Position numbers and translations under genes: made by a program
Shown here: positions 1-7,537 of the stretch, in pieces
Layout: each line of letters opens with the position of its first letter
How positions within the stretch are numbered: the first letter of the stretch is position 1
The notes under the pieces: model-generated
What the model saw: only the letters and a program-made list of their open reading frames with translations
What the model was told of the DNA's origin: nothing
Databases searched by the model: none
Assembly: GCA_009840005.1 (NCBI GenBank)
Contig: VXOR01000055.1
Span: 101,169 to 125,375, forward strand
DNA length: 24,207 nt
Direction: 5' to 3'
Source of the DNA: Gemmatimonadota bacterium
GTDB lineage: Bacteria; Latescibacterota; UBA2968; UBA8231

Positions 1-66
1 CCACTAGCCACTAACCACTAACCACTAGCCACTAACCACTAACCACTAACCACTAACCACTAACCA
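1..66. repeat. CCACTAA heptamer tandem array
   Basis: Nine consecutive 7-bp units plus a partial tenth (CCA). Seven units read CCACTAA and two (units 1 and 4) read CCACTAG. The array begins at the window edge, so its true length is unknown. It ends only 14 bp before the ATG of the oxidoreductase gene, so it occupies that gene's expected promoter and leader region. The units are too short and have no spacers, so this is not a CRISPR. Function unknown; copy-number change would alter the upstream region but not the reading frame. Confidence 0.95.
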
Positions 67-80
67 AAAAAGGATAAGCC

Positions 81-1136
81 ATGAGTACGCTCAAAGTAGG
101 TATCGTCGGCGTCGGCGGGATCGCCCGCACGCATCTCCCCGGCTGGGAGGCTTCTAGCGAAGCTGAGTTGATCGCTGGCAGCGACATTAGCGAGGAGGCG
201 TTGAAGCGCTTTGGCGCTGAAAACGGGGTTACTAAGCTGCACACCGATCCGGAGGCGCTGTTCAGCGACCCCGATATCGACATTATCGACATCTGCACGC
301 CCAACATGTATCACGCTCCGTTGGCCATTGCCGCGCTGTCGGCCGGTAAGCACGTGATCTGCGAAAAGCCCTTGGCTCCCACGCCCGAGGATGTTCTTCA
401 GATGATCGCGGCGCGCGATGCCTCGGGCAAGGAGCTGATGACGGCGCAGCACTTCCGCTTTCAGGGCTCGTCCCGTGCGCTAAAGGACGAGATAGACTCG
501 GGCGCACTCGGCGATATCTACCACGCCCGTAGCTGGATGCTGCGCCGGGCTGGAGCACCGATCGGCGGTGGGTTTATTCTCAAGGAGCACAGCGGCGGCG
601 GTCCTTGCATCGACATTGGGGTTCACATCCTCGATCTGACCTTGTGGTTTATGGGGCATCCCAAGCCGGTGGCTATTTCGGGCGTGGCTCGCGCTGAATT
701 GGCGCACCAAGAAGGGGCTTTCAGCCAATGGGGCCGCCAGCCGATTCCATCCCACTACGATGTCGAGGATTTTGCCGCGGCCTTTGTGCGCTTTGACAAC
801 GGCGCAATACTGATCTTAGAGGTGAGCTGGCTTTTGCACCACCCGACCCAAGGCGAGGACATGCAGATGTGGCTCTACGGCACCCGCGGTGGGGCGCATT
901 GGCCCCAGTGCGCGATTTGTGAGAGCAACAACCAGACCCGCCAGCAGTACGACCGCAAGCTCATGCTGATGTACGACGGCCTCGAAGCCCACGCGCAGGA
1001 ATGCGTGGAGTTCGCCGCGGCGATTGCCCAAGGGCGGCCCTCGCCGGTGCCGCCGGAACAATCCCTACAGGTGATGAAAATCCTCGATGGGATTTATCGG
1101 AGCCAAGAGGCGGGGGGGGAAGTGCGGCTGGACTGA
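81..1136 (+). CDS. Gfo/Idh/MocA-family NAD(P)-dependent oxidoreductase
   Basis: A 351-residue cytosolic protein of the usual length for the family, which oxidises or reduces sugars, inositols and related polyols with NAD(P). The N-terminus carries the Rossmann dinucleotide-binding motif (GIVGVGGIA, residues 7-15). The family EKP motif is at residues 95-97; its lysine is normally catalytic. The GGGPCIDIGVH stretch (about 172-182) matches the D-x-G-x-H active-site segment (D178, H182). The ATG is preceded by AGGAT at 71-75, at acceptable spacing. The gene stands alone between the heptamer array and the ATPase operon, so the substrate cannot be inferred. Family assignment is secure, specific reaction unknown. 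Confidence 0.93.
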   Translation: MSTLKVGIVGVGGIARTHLPGWEASSEAELIAGSDISEEALKRFGAENGVTKLHTDPEALFSDPDIDIIDICTPNMYHAPLAIAALSAGKHVICEKPLAPTPEDVLQMIAARDASGKELMTAQHFRFQGSSRALKDEIDSGALGDIYHARSWMLRRAGAPIGGGFILKEHSGGGPCIDIGVHILDLTLWFMGHPKPVAISGVARAELAHQEGAFSQWGRQPIPSHYDVEDFAAAFVRFDNGAILILEVSWLLHHPTQGEDMQMWLYGTRGGAHWPQCAICESNNQTRQQYDRKLMLMYDGLEAHAQECVEFAAAIAQGRPSPVPPEQSLQVMKILDGIYRSQEAGGEVRLD

Positions 1137-1182
1137 GGGGAGGGTGACGGCTAGGCGGGAAATCGGATGCACTGGCGAAGGT

Positions 1183-1212
1183 TTGAGACTGTTCAAGCAG
1201 TTCGCGTATATT
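1183..1212 (+). promoter_or_regulatory. Sigma70-like promoter of the ATPase-TOPRIM operon
   Basis: TTGAGA (1183-1188) and TATATT (1207-1212) each match the consensus at 5 of 6 positions, with an 18-bp spacer. The predicted transcription start is near 1219, about 43 nt before the first ATPase ATG. The spacer contains ACTG-N6-CAGT (1188-1201), a possible small operator. Found by eye in the 125-bp gap after the oxidoreductase gene. Confidence 0.55.
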
Positions 1213-1261
1213 GTTGCAAGATGAAGGAACGGACGAAGTACCCTACTGAAGGGGGAATGCA

Positions 1262-2371
1262 ATGAGCCTCAAAATTGAGAGCATAACGCTGGAGCGATTC
1301 CGAGCATTTCGCGAGTTGACCATCCATGGCTTGGGGCGTGTGAACCTGATTACGGGGAAGAACAACACCGGGAAATCATCTGTTCTCGAAGGACTGCGTC
1401 TTCTCGTAAATAAGGCCGCGCCTGACGAGATTTACGACATACTCAGATACCGCGAAGAAAATATCGGGGAAGAAGAGGAAGAAGGGCACCCCACTGACCC
1501 CGATAGCTTATTGCTGGTCTCTGGGCTGTTCCACGGATTTCCCTTGCTTGCAGAAGACCCTGAGCCGATCTCTATTTCAACTAGTGGTAAGCCGATCCCA
1601 ATGAGTATGACGATGTGCTTGGATTGGCGATCAGCGGAACTCGATTTGGACGGAAAACGCCGGTGGATCCCTCTTGACAAACTAGACCCAGATGGTATAG
1701 CTGCTTTGGTCGTCGATAGAGAAGGCACAACAAATGTCTATCCGCTTGAGCGTTTTAGATACCCTTATTCAATGCGTAGGGGTCGTTTTGAACCATCTGA
1801 CGAAACCCGGATGTCCTGTATCTTCGTCAGTCCCTACGGCGGTGGAGGCACAGGCATGTTGGGGGCATTATGGGATAAAATCGCGCTATCTGACAGGGAG
1901 AAAGATGTGGTTGAAGCGCTGCGCATCATTGATTCTCAAATTTCAGCCGTTGCCATGATTGGCAGCACTCGCAGAAGGCCTACCGCCATTGTACGCGCAA
2001 ACAATATCGAGCGACCTATTCCACTGCGTTCGTTTGGCGACGGACTGAATCGGCTGTTTGGAATCATTCTCTCGCTCGTCAACGCTCGTGGGGGACTTTT
2101 GCTGGTAGATGAATTTGAAAACGGCCTACATCACACCGTGCAGTTGGATGTATGGCGCACGATATTCCAATTGGCGCAAACGCTCGATATTCAAGTCTTT
2201 GCAACGTCCCATAGTTGGGACGCGGTCGAGGCGTTTCAGAAAGCGGCGGCTGAAGCTCCTGAAGAAGGGGTGTTGATACGCTTGGCGCACAGAGGTGAGG
2301 ACATTATTCCCACTGTGCTATCAGAAGATGAACTTGCCATAGCAACCCGCGACGAAATCGAGGTACGCTGA
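1262..2371 (+). CDS. ABC/AAA-type ATPase (AAA15/AAA21, OLD-like), first cassette
   Basis: A 369-residue ATPase of the SMC/OLD-like ABC class that partners TOPRIM nucleases in defence systems. Visible motifs: Walker A GKNNTGKS (32-39), a degenerate ABC signature SFGDGLNRL (about 257-265), Walker B LLLVDEFENG (D283/E284) and an H-loop TSH (H317). There is no coiled-coil or TOPRIM domain in this chain; the TOPRIM is supplied by the next gene, starting one nucleotide after this stop, as in split OLD or AriA/AriB arrangements. The start has a strong purine-rich Shine-Dalgarno (GAAGGGGGA, 1248-1256). Base composition is visibly lower in GC than the flanking genes. Expected role: NTP-dependent sensor or regulator of the partner nuclease. 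ATPase identity secure; defence role inferred. Confidence 0.9.
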   Translation: MSLKIESITLERFRAFRELTIHGLGRVNLITGKNNTGKSSVLEGLRLLVNKAAPDEIYDILRYREENIGEEEEEGHPTDPDSLLLVSGLFHGFPLLAEDPEPISISTSGKPIPMSMTMCLDWRSAELDLDGKRRWIPLDKLDPDGIAALVVDREGTTNVYPLERFRYPYSMRRGRFEPSDETRMSCIFVSPYGGGGTGMLGALWDKIALSDREKDVVEALRIIDSQISAVAMIGSTRRRPTAIVRANNIERPIPLRSFGDGLNRLFGIILSLVNARGGLLLVDEFENGLHHTVQLDVWRTIFQLAQTLDIQVFATSHSWDAVEAFQKAAAEAPEEGVLIRLAHRGEDIIPTVLSEDELAIATRDEIEVR

Positions 2372-2372
2372 T

Positions 2373-3023
2373 ATGGCAAATGGGAAGAAAATCCTCTTAG
2401 TGGAGGGCACTGATGACGAGCACGTCCTGAAGCATATCTGTGGGAATCGAGACATTCCTCACCTCGACGAAGTGGAGAACTGTTGCAATGTCGAAAAACT
2501 CATTGAGAACCTTGGGGTTCGACTCCCATTATTGATCCAAGAGGACGACGCTATTGGGGTAGTCATTGATGCCGATACGGACATAAGCGCCCGTTGGCAG
2601 TCGATACGAGATCGAATCACCGATATCGGATATCAAAATGTGCCTGATCAACCAGACCCGGACGGAACGATCCTCGACCCTCCGTCAGAAACGTATCTAC
2701 CGCGATTGGGTGTCTGGATTATGCCGAACAACCAGACAAATGGAATCTTGGAGGATTTCCTGCACTTCCTTGTTCCGCAACCTAACATCCTTTTTGACCA
2801 TGCGAGAAATAGCGTCGCAGCTATTCCTGAAGGCGAACGGCGTTTCAAGCAACTATATGAGCCAAAGGCGGTCATCCATACTTGGCTTGCTTGGCAGGAA
2901 TATCCAGGGCGGCCTTTCGGAACAGCTATCACCGCCAATTTCCTTGATCCCAATGTCCGAGAAGTAGATGTTCTCGCTGCTTGGTTGAAACGGTTGTTCT
3001 TTCCTAGGAGCCAAAGCTCTTAA
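2373..3023 (+). CDS. TOPRIM-fold protein, DUF3226-like; candidate nuclease effector
   Basis: A 216-residue protein. It opens with the TOPRIM motif ILLVEGTDDE (E11) and has VIDADTD (D66, D68, D70) after a typical interval, which is the complete acidic triad-type metal site of TOPRIM nucleases and primases. I recognise the overall pattern (VEGxDDE, then DADxD) as DUF3226. The ATG lies 1 nt after the ATPase TGA, so translation is probably coupled and equimolar. DUF3226-type proteins are known neighbours of AAA ATPases; OLD, Gabija GajA and PARIS AriB are the functional analogies. Nuclease activity on DNA or tRNA is inferred, not shown. No signal peptide or membrane segment is visible. Confidence 0.82.
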   Translation: MANGKKILLVEGTDDEHVLKHICGNRDIPHLDEVENCCNVEKLIENLGVRLPLLIQEDDAIGVVIDADTDISARWQSIRDRITDIGYQNVPDQPDPDGTILDPPSETYLPRLGVWIMPNNQTNGILEDFLHFLVPQPNILFDHARNSVAAIPEGERRFKQLYEPKAVIHTWLAWQEYPGRPFGTAITANFLDPNVREVDVLAAWLKRLFFPRSQSS

Positions 3024-3048
3024 CTACTGGAGATTGTGAAAGTAGGAT

Positions 3049-4263
3049 ATGCTCATTCGTCGTATCAGACAGACCAACCTGCTCTCATTCGGCCCCGACT
3101 CCGAAGAAATCGAACTCAAGCGGCTAAATGTATTGATCGGCCCCAATGGTTCGGGGAAGTCCAATCTTCTAGAGAGTATCGATATCCTTCGGTCGGCTCC
3201 AAGAGATTTGGTTGCGCCTATTCGCGAGGGTGGGGGTATCCATGATTGGATATGGCGGGGAAAACCGGAAGGTGCTGCTCGCATCGAGGCTATTGCGGAG
3301 AATCCGCAGGGGTCGCAGGCGTTGCGATACAGGCTGGGTTTTGCAGAGCGCGGCCAGCGATTTGAACTGATTGAAGAGCGGATAGAGAACGAACAGAGTG
3401 ATGAAGGACATGAGGAGCCGTATATCTATTACAATCAGAAAGGCGGGCAGGCGTTTATCACTTACAAGGATGAGACCGGCGTAGGTCCTACCGTAAAGGA
3501 GAAGTACCCTCATGTTCGTCTTCGGCTGGGCCAATACGACTTGCGTCCCGAGGAAGTCAAACTGGACCAGTCCATTCTGTCCCAACGCAAAGATCCCGAC
3601 CTCCCTGAACTGACGTATCTCGGCGAGGTTTTAAGCCGCATTCGCATTTATCGCGAGTGGTCGCTCGGGCGTGACTCCCCACTGCGGTTGCCTCAGAAGG
3701 CCGACCTTCCCAACGAGTTCCTGCAAGAAGACGGGAAGAACTTAGCCTTGGTGTTAAATAAGTTCCAAGACAAACCTGCGGTAGAGCGGCGTCTGATGGA
3801 CGCTTTGCGCAAACTCTACGAAGGCATAACCGGTTTCTACTTCGGCATTGAGGGTAGTACGGTCCAATTATTCTTACGGGAAGGCGACGTGGTCATACCG
3901 GCGACCCGTCTTTCGGACGGTACGCTGCGGTACCTCTGTTTGCTCGCCGTTCTCTGTCACCCGGAGCCGCCGCCCCTCATCTGTATCGAGGAACCCGAAC
4001 TGGGCCTGCACCCGGATATACTGCCGACGGTGAGCAAGTTGTTGCTCGAAGCGTCCGAACGCAGCCAGTTGATTGTAACGACCCATTCGGATATGCTCGT
4101 CGATGCCCTGACCAATGACTGGTGGAGTATCGTGGTTTGCGAAAAGCACGACGGGCAGACTGTGATGCGCCGTCTCGATGAAGAGAAAATGGCCGCTTGG
4201 TTGGAAAACTACCGGCTCGGTGAACTCTGGAGTAGTGGCGAGATTGGGGGGAATCCTTGGTGA
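3049..4263 (+). CDS. ABC/AAA-type ATPase (AAA21), second cassette
   Basis: A 404-residue RecF/SMC-like ABC ATPase, clearly distinct in sequence from the first one. Motifs: Walker A GPNGSGKS (31-38), ABC signature LSDGT (288-292), Walker B LICIEEPELGLHP (E314/E315) and H-loop TTHSD (H346). The region between Walker A and the signature (about 60-280) would carry the lid and short helical insertions. It starts 25 nt after the TOPRIM gene. The only in-frame start is ATG 3049 because an in-frame TAG lies at 3043. AGGA sits almost touching the ATG and GGAG is 16 nt away, both poor placements, which fits coupled translation. Its own partner gene overlaps its stop codon. ATPase identity secure; biological role inferred from context. 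Confidence 0.9.
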   Translation: MLIRRIRQTNLLSFGPDSEEIELKRLNVLIGPNGSGKSNLLESIDILRSAPRDLVAPIREGGGIHDWIWRGKPEGAARIEAIAENPQGSQALRYRLGFAERGQRFELIEERIENEQSDEGHEEPYIYYNQKGGQAFITYKDETGVGPTVKEKYPHVRLRLGQYDLRPEEVKLDQSILSQRKDPDLPELTYLGEVLSRIRIYREWSLGRDSPLRLPQKADLPNEFLQEDGKNLALVLNKFQDKPAVERRLMDALRKLYEGITGFYFGIEGSTVQLFLREGDVVIPATRLSDGTLRYLCLLAVLCHPEPPPLICIEEPELGLHPDILPTVSKLLLEASERSQLIVTTHSDMLVDALTNDWWSIVVCEKHDGQTVMRRLDEEKMAAWLENYRLGELWSSGEIGGNPW

Positions 4264-4868
4264 GTGTCAGAGTATATGTCGAGGGCGGTGGAGACAAGAA
4301 TCCAAAATTAAACAGACAATGTCGCGCTGGCTTCAGGGAGTTTTTTAGCAAGGCCGGGCTTGAAGGTCCTATGCCGAGCGTTCATCCTGGCGGTCCCCGA
4401 GAAAAAACGTATAAAAAATTTTGTACCGCCATTAATGAAGCCAAAGACGACTGTTTTATCGTTCTCTTGGTGGATAGTGAGGCCGCAGTCGCATCTAGCG
4501 ATAGCCCTTGGGAACACCTGAAGAAGTGCGATAAATGGACCCAGCCCCCAGCCGCTGCGGATGACAGTGCACAACTCATGGTGCAGTGCATGGAAGCGTG
4601 GTTTGTCGCAGATCGGCAATCTTTGGGTGCCTATTTTGGCAAGGACTTCAAAGCTGCCGTGTTACCGGCGCGAGACGATGTGGAAGCCATTGCAAAGAGC
4701 GACCTTGAACGAACGCTGAGACAGGCGACAAGGTCGTGCTCTAAAGGTAAAGGAATATACCGGAAGGGTCGGCATTCGTTTGAGTTACTTGGATGCTTGG
4801 ACCCAAGTAAGGTGATGGAAGCATCTCCTTATGCGCGACGGCTCATTGACGCGCTGAAGCGGTCTTAA
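4260..4868 (+). CDS. DUF4276-like (putative TOPRIM-fold) partner of second ATPase
   Basis: A 202-residue protein starting at a GTG (4260) that overlaps the ATPase stop by 4 bp (GTGA). A TTG one codon upstream is also possible. The start VRVYVEGGGD (E8) and the later FIVLLVDSE (D72, E74) sit where TOPRIM proteins carry the Glu and the DxD, but the second Asp is Glu here. The segment LMVQCMEAWFVADRQSLGAYFG (about 102-123) is the hallmark I associate with DUF4276. These proteins are usually encoded next to an AAA ATPase, as here. Probable nuclease-like effector or regulator; activity unproven. No signal peptide. Last gene of the four-gene operon; no clear terminator was seen in the 89 bp that follow. 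Confidence 0.78.
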   Translation: MSVRVYVEGGGDKNPKLNRQCRAGFREFFSKAGLEGPMPSVHPGGPREKTYKKFCTAINEAKDDCFIVLLVDSEAAVASSDSPWEHLKKCDKWTQPPAAADDSAQLMVQCMEAWFVADRQSLGAYFGKDFKAAVLPARDDVEAIAKSDLERTLRQATRSCSKGKGIYRKGRHSFELLGCLDPSKVMEASPYARRLIDALKRS

Positions 4869-4957
4869 AGTTTCGCGTGCTGCCCGATTGGTCTCGACGT
4901 TGCGATTCGCACTCGGCTAGGTATTCGGTCGTCCGCTTATCAAAGTTTCCCCAAATA

Positions 4958-5404
4958 TCACGGCCCCTCCAGCCAAGCGACAAAGGCCGCTGGCGACTCG
5001 ACCACTACGCGGCCGTTGAGTGATTCGTGTTCAAAGCCGCACATTTGGTCGCCGACAAAGGCGAATACGCCGGTGGTCTGTGGGGTAAAGGCCAACGCAA
5101 AGGTCAAATCGGGCACGGCTACCTGATGCAGGTCGAGATGGGGCAGGGCAAAGGTGTAGATGTAATCCCGGCTTGTCAGTTCGATTTCAACTTCTATGCC
5201 AAGAGGAAGGTGTAACTCCTTCCCCGGCTTGGTTATATCGTCAGCGGTGTGCAGCGCGCCGTCGGGGCCCGGGTAGCGGAGTTGCCAGATGAACTCTTCC
5301 CCGGTGATTTGGATGCGCAGCGGTCCTGGGGGCAGGGCGGGCGTGCAACCGTCCACCCCCAACAGGAGCAGTCCCCAGATTAAAAACCGGATATGGCCGC
5401 GCAT
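4958..5404 (-). CDS. Lipoprotein with degenerate cytochrome-oxidase-subunit-II (CuA) cupredoxin domain
   Basis: A 148-residue exported protein. The start at 5404 was chosen because AAGGAGAT lies at ideal spacing before it and a hydrophobic signal (FLIWGLLLLGVDGC) with a lipobox-like Cys20 follows immediately; an upstream extension to 5497 lacks these. Residues 30-145 align by eye with the cupredoxin domain of cytochrome c oxidase subunit II (LxLPLG, LTSRDYIYTF, VPDL, GVFAFVGDQMCGFEH). Of the usual CuA ligands only Cys122 and His126 remain. The positions of the first His, first Cys, Glu and Met are Y83, G118, Q120 and L129, so a canonical binuclear CuA centre is impossible. No oxidase subunit I or III is nearby. 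Could bind one copper or none. Confidence 0.75.
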   Translation of the reverse strand: MRGHIRFLIWGLLLLGVDGCTPALPPGPLRIQITGEEFIWQLRYPGPDGALHTADDITKPGKELHLPLGIEVEIELTSRDYIYTFALPHLDLHQVAVPDLTFALAFTPQTTGVFAFVGDQMCGFEHESLNGRVVVESPAAFVAWLEGP

Positions 5405-5437
5405 GGCGTATCTCCTTCGCGAACAGCCAGTTCGTCC

Positions 5438-5449
5438 CGCCTTAAGGCG
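5438..5449. promoter_or_regulatory. 12-bp perfect palindrome upstream of the cupredoxin lipoprotein
   Basis: CGCCTTAAGGCG lies 33 bp upstream of the lipoprotein start, in the 168-bp divergent region shared with the 5573 gene. Its place in the expected 5' leader or promoter suggests a possible dimeric-regulator site. There is no further evidence, and a 12-bp palindrome can occur by chance. Confidence 0.3.
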
Positions 5450-5502
5450 AAATCCTCCAATTAAGCGCAAATAAACCGGCCCGTCCTCGCCTGTCAAGCG
5501 GC

Positions 5503-5531
5503 TTTACACGCGCTCTTGATCTCCCTAAAAT
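5503..5531 (+). promoter_or_regulatory. Sigma70-like promoter for the 5573 gene
   Basis: TTTACA (5503-5508) and TAAAAT (5526-5531) each match consensus at 5 of 6 positions and are separated by exactly 17 bp. The predicted start of transcription near 5538 leaves a leader of about 35 nt containing the AGGAG ribosome site at 5561-5565. The protease gene 27 nt after the 7510 stop may share this transcript. Confidence 0.55.
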
Positions 5532-5572
5532 CACCCCACAGTCCTCATAGCAAACTTCTCAGGAGTACGGAC

Positions 5573-7510
5573 ATGCCCGCCATAACCGCCAATATCCCGC
5601 TCAACGAGACAGCCCACTGGGCCGTGTGGCAGCGCCGCCTCTTCGACGCCTTGGACCAATCGGTGCAGCCCTTTCTCGACCACTTCACCCGCGAGGACGG
5701 CGAATTCATCTGGCAGGACGAATGGGGCGGCGGCAGCCCCGACGATTTTTACGAGCCTTTTTTTAACTGGCCGCTCGTGTATCTGATGGGCGGCGGCGAG
5801 CACCTGTTGCACTTGGCCGACCGCCAGTGGGAGGCCATTACCCGCCAACTGACTCGCTTGGGCACGGTCAGCAAGGAATACGGCATCCGCGAAGACCAGA
5901 TGCATCAGGCCGAAAGCGACGTCTGTTTTTACCACTTGTGTTCAGCCCATCCCAACGCCCCTCGGCGCGTCGAACGGGCCTGCCGCTTTGCTGGCTTTTA
6001 CCTCAACGAAGACCCCGAAGCGCAAAACTACGACCCTGAGCACAAAATCCTGCGCTCGGGCCTCAACGGCAGCCACGGTCCCTATTTCGCCCCGCTAGCC
6101 GAGCGCGATAAACAAAGCTACAATCCCTTGGGCGGCAGCATGGAAGTGTACAATCTGCCCTTTTTCGACTTGCCCGGCGTCACCAGTGTGCAGGACTTGG
6201 CCGACCCGGCTAAAGCCCGTTTGATGGGGCAGACCCTGTTCGACCGCTGGCGTCAGGGCGATACGCCAACCAACTTGGCTGTCACCTCGCTGGTAACCAA
6301 CGCCTTCCTGATCACCGGCGATGAAAAATACCGCGCTTGGGTGGTGGAATACACCGACGCTTGGGTGGAGCGCGCCCAGGCCAACGGCGGCATGTTGCCG
6401 GACAACGTCGGCCTGTCGGGCGAGGTGGGCGAATACTGTGCTGGCAATTGGTACGGCGGGCGCTACGGCTGGACCTTTCCGCACGGCTTTTTGACCTTGC
6501 AGAAAGCCACGCTCGACGCGGCGGCCAATGCCTACCTGTTGACCCGCGACCGGGCCTATCTCGACCTGCCGCGCCAGCAGATGGATCGCATCTTGGAACA
6601 AGGGCGCATGGAGGATATCCGCGACCAGTACATGAGCGTGGCCGAGCGCTGGGCGAGCCAATTTGCCGCTATGGGCAAAAAAAGCGAGACCTTGCTGGTG
6701 CCCTACCGCTACGGCGACGCTGGCTGGTTCGACTGGCAGCCCATGAGTCCAGTGTACCCGGTGACGCTGTGGAATCTGTCCATGGACGAGGGCGACTGGG
6801 AGCGCATGGAGGCGATTCGGCAAAAAGAGGCGTTCGACTGGGCCGCGGTATTCCCCTTCCACAACAAAGAGGACTCGGGCCACGAAGCCCCTTGGGTGCG
6901 CTTTTTGGCCGGGGGCAACTCGACCTATCCAGAGCAAATGTTGCAGGCTACGTACCAAGTGGCTGGTCGCCGCTTGGCCCAACTGCGCGCCGACCAAGAC
7001 GTGGGCACCCGCCACCACGTCCACCACTGGCAATGGGGCAATCCCGTCTCCTCCGAAGCGCTCATCCAGCTCACTATGGGCGGCCCGCAACCCATTTACA
7101 ACGGCGGCCTGCTGCACGCCCGCCTGCGCTACTTTGACGCCCAGCGCCGCCGCCCCGGCCTGCCCGAAGACGTCGGCGCCTTGGTGGCAAAGCTCGAAGC
7201 GAACCGCACGGTCGTGCGCTTGGTCAATTTGAACCACAACGAGGGCCGAGAACTGGTCATTCAGGGTGGCGCTTTTGGCGAGCACCGCTTTGGCCGGGCT
7301 GCGTACCACAGCCGCACCAGTGAGTACCCGGGCTGGATGGGCGGCTATGCGGGCACGTATGCAGCTCCGCCCTTGGAGACTGAGGAGCGCCAGCTAGCCG
7401 TTGATGGCAAACACCTGAGCATCACCTTACCGCCCCATTGCGAAATCACCCTCGACTTGGAAACCCAACGCTACGTCAATGAGCCTTCGCACCACGCCGG
7501 GCCGTTTTAG
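5573..7510 (+). CDS. Conserved protein of unknown function, possible alpha/alpha-toroid fold
   Basis: A 645-residue protein. Start chosen at ATG 5573 because AGGAG precedes it by 7 nt; an upstream TTG extension would overlap the predicted promoter. I do not recognise a named family. The sequence is rich in Trp, Tyr and paired acidic residues in helix-like blocks: QDEWGGGSPDDFYEPFFNWPL near residue 45, LNGSHGPYF near 165, MLPDNVGLSGEVGEYCAGNWYGGRYGW near 270-295, and a C-terminal beta-like part after about 540. This recalls six-hairpin glycosidase or polysaccharide-lyase-like toroids, but no catalytic signature was identified. There is no obvious signal peptide, so it is probably cytosolic. 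A secreted metalloprotease gene follows 27 nt later on the same strand, but a functional link is not evident. Confidence 0.75.
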   Translation: MPAITANIPLNETAHWAVWQRRLFDALDQSVQPFLDHFTREDGEFIWQDEWGGGSPDDFYEPFFNWPLVYLMGGGEHLLHLADRQWEAITRQLTRLGTVSKEYGIREDQMHQAESDVCFYHLCSAHPNAPRRVERACRFAGFYLNEDPEAQNYDPEHKILRSGLNGSHGPYFAPLAERDKQSYNPLGGSMEVYNLPFFDLPGVTSVQDLADPAKARLMGQTLFDRWRQGDTPTNLAVTSLVTNAFLITGDEKYRAWVVEYTDAWVERAQANGGMLPDNVGLSGEVGEYCAGNWYGGRYGWTFPHGFLTLQKATLDAAANAYLLTRDRAYLDLPRQQMDRILEQGRMEDIRDQYMSVAERWASQFAAMGKKSETLLVPYRYGDAGWFDWQPMSPVYPVTLWNLSMDEGDWERMEAIRQKEAFDWAAVFPFHNKEDSGHEAPWVRFLAGGNSTYPEQMLQATYQVAGRRLAQLRADQDVGTRHHVHHWQWGNPVSSEALIQLTMGGPQPIYNGGLLHARLRYFDAQRRRPGLPEDVGALVAKLEANRTVVRLVNLNHNEGRELVIQGGAFGEHRFGRAAYHSRTSEYPGWMGGYAGTYAAPPLETEERQLAVDGKHLSITLPPHCEITLDLETQRYVNEPSHHAGPF

Positions 7511-7537
7511 ACAGAAGGACGCGTCAGCAGGGATGAT

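Noticed and set aside
1..66. CRISPR array or telomere-like end
   Set aside because: Units are 7 bp with no spacers, and neighbouring genes are ordinary chromosomal genes, so it is only a short tandem repeat.
4957..5497. Longer version of the cupredoxin ORF starting at 5497
   Set aside because: The extra 31 N-terminal residues are basic and precede the signal peptide; the ATG at 5404 has an ideal AAGGAG and places the signal peptide at the N-terminus.
6095..7309. 404-residue minus-strand ORF opposite the 5573 gene
   Set aside because: A GC-driven antisense shadow with no ribosome site or recognisable motif, inside a well-supported gene.
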